From Leptolyngbya sp. BC1307 (GTDB taxonomy: Bacteria > Cyanobacteriota > Cyanobacteriia > Phormidesmidales > Phormidesmidaceae): a stretch of 64,000 nt of DNA. The stretch is taken from positions 1 to 64,000 of the forward strand of contig NZ_NRTA01000020.1 in NCBI RefSeq assembly GCF_002286735.1. Reading direction: 5' to 3'. A program made the translations under genes and the position numbers. Of the stretch, positions 63,999 to 64,000 are shown in pieces (the stretch's first letter is position 1; every line of letters begins with the position of its first letter). The notes under the pieces are model-generated. The model saw nothing but the letters and a program-made list of their open reading frames with translations. It searched no databases and was not told the DNA's origin.

Positions 63999-64000
63999 CG

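Overview
The window looks like a filamentous or Leptolyngbya-type cyanobacterium. HIP1-like GCGATCGC octamers are scattered through most genes. TonB-dependent receptors carry an N-terminal AMIN domain, as is common in cyanobacteria, and there are a PEP-CTERM protein, a large CheB/CheR hybrid kinase and a phytochrome-like GAF domain. No rRNA, tRNA or CRISPR array was seen.

Layout. (1) 0-9 kb is a graveyard of mobile DNA and broken genes: a MASE1 fragment fused to an IS1 remnant, a decayed DDE transposase, a 5'-truncated IS256 transposase, a broken nucleotidyltransferase and a remnant of a type IIG restriction/methylase gene. Two intact endonuclease/exonuclease/phosphatase-fold genes lie among them. 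(2) 9-12 kb: a PhoX-type phosphatase preceded by a tandemly duplicated Pho-box-like segment, then a PEP-CTERM protein. (3) 12-15.3 kb: an AT-rich secreted protein and an intact ISKra4-type element with its pRiA4b-like passenger gene. (4) 15.8-32.4 kb: a signalling block. On the minus strand are an XRE regulator and a CheB-CheR-PAS-histidine kinase-receiver protein. On the plus strand are two paralogous hybrid kinases (4-bp overlap), a receiver-EAL phosphodiesterase and a multi-GAF/PAS GGDEF cyclase, together a likely c-di-GMP module. (5) 33-61.8 kb: a large siderophore-iron island. It holds TonB, ExbB/ExbD, a FecCD-type permease pair with its ATPase, two substrate-binding lipoproteins, three AMIN-type TonB-dependent receptors each next to a PchR/YbtA-like AraC regulator, an RhtX/FptX-like MFS permease, a DUF2470 and a DUF1636 protein, and two exporter-fold ABC half-transporters. 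(6) 61.9-64 kb: a group II intron whose reverse transcriptase is cut by a transposase fragment that runs off the window.

How the island works (inference). The receptors take ferric siderophores across the outer membrane using TonB-ExbB-ExbD. The lipoproteins hand them to FecCD/FecE, while the MFS and exporter-fold ABC proteins offer a second inner-membrane route or export. Candidate Fur boxes and, upstream of all three receptors, a direct repeat of AAAA..TCC with 21-22 bp period suggest dual control by Fur and the local AraC activators. The only biosynthetic gene is a dead 2,3-dihydro-2,3-dihydroxybenzoate dehydrogenase (entA-like), split by an IS630 element and lacking its 3' part beside a 129-bp MITE-like repeat. 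That MITE recurs at three points in the island, so the locus looks like an uptake system whose catechol-siderophore synthesis has been lost.
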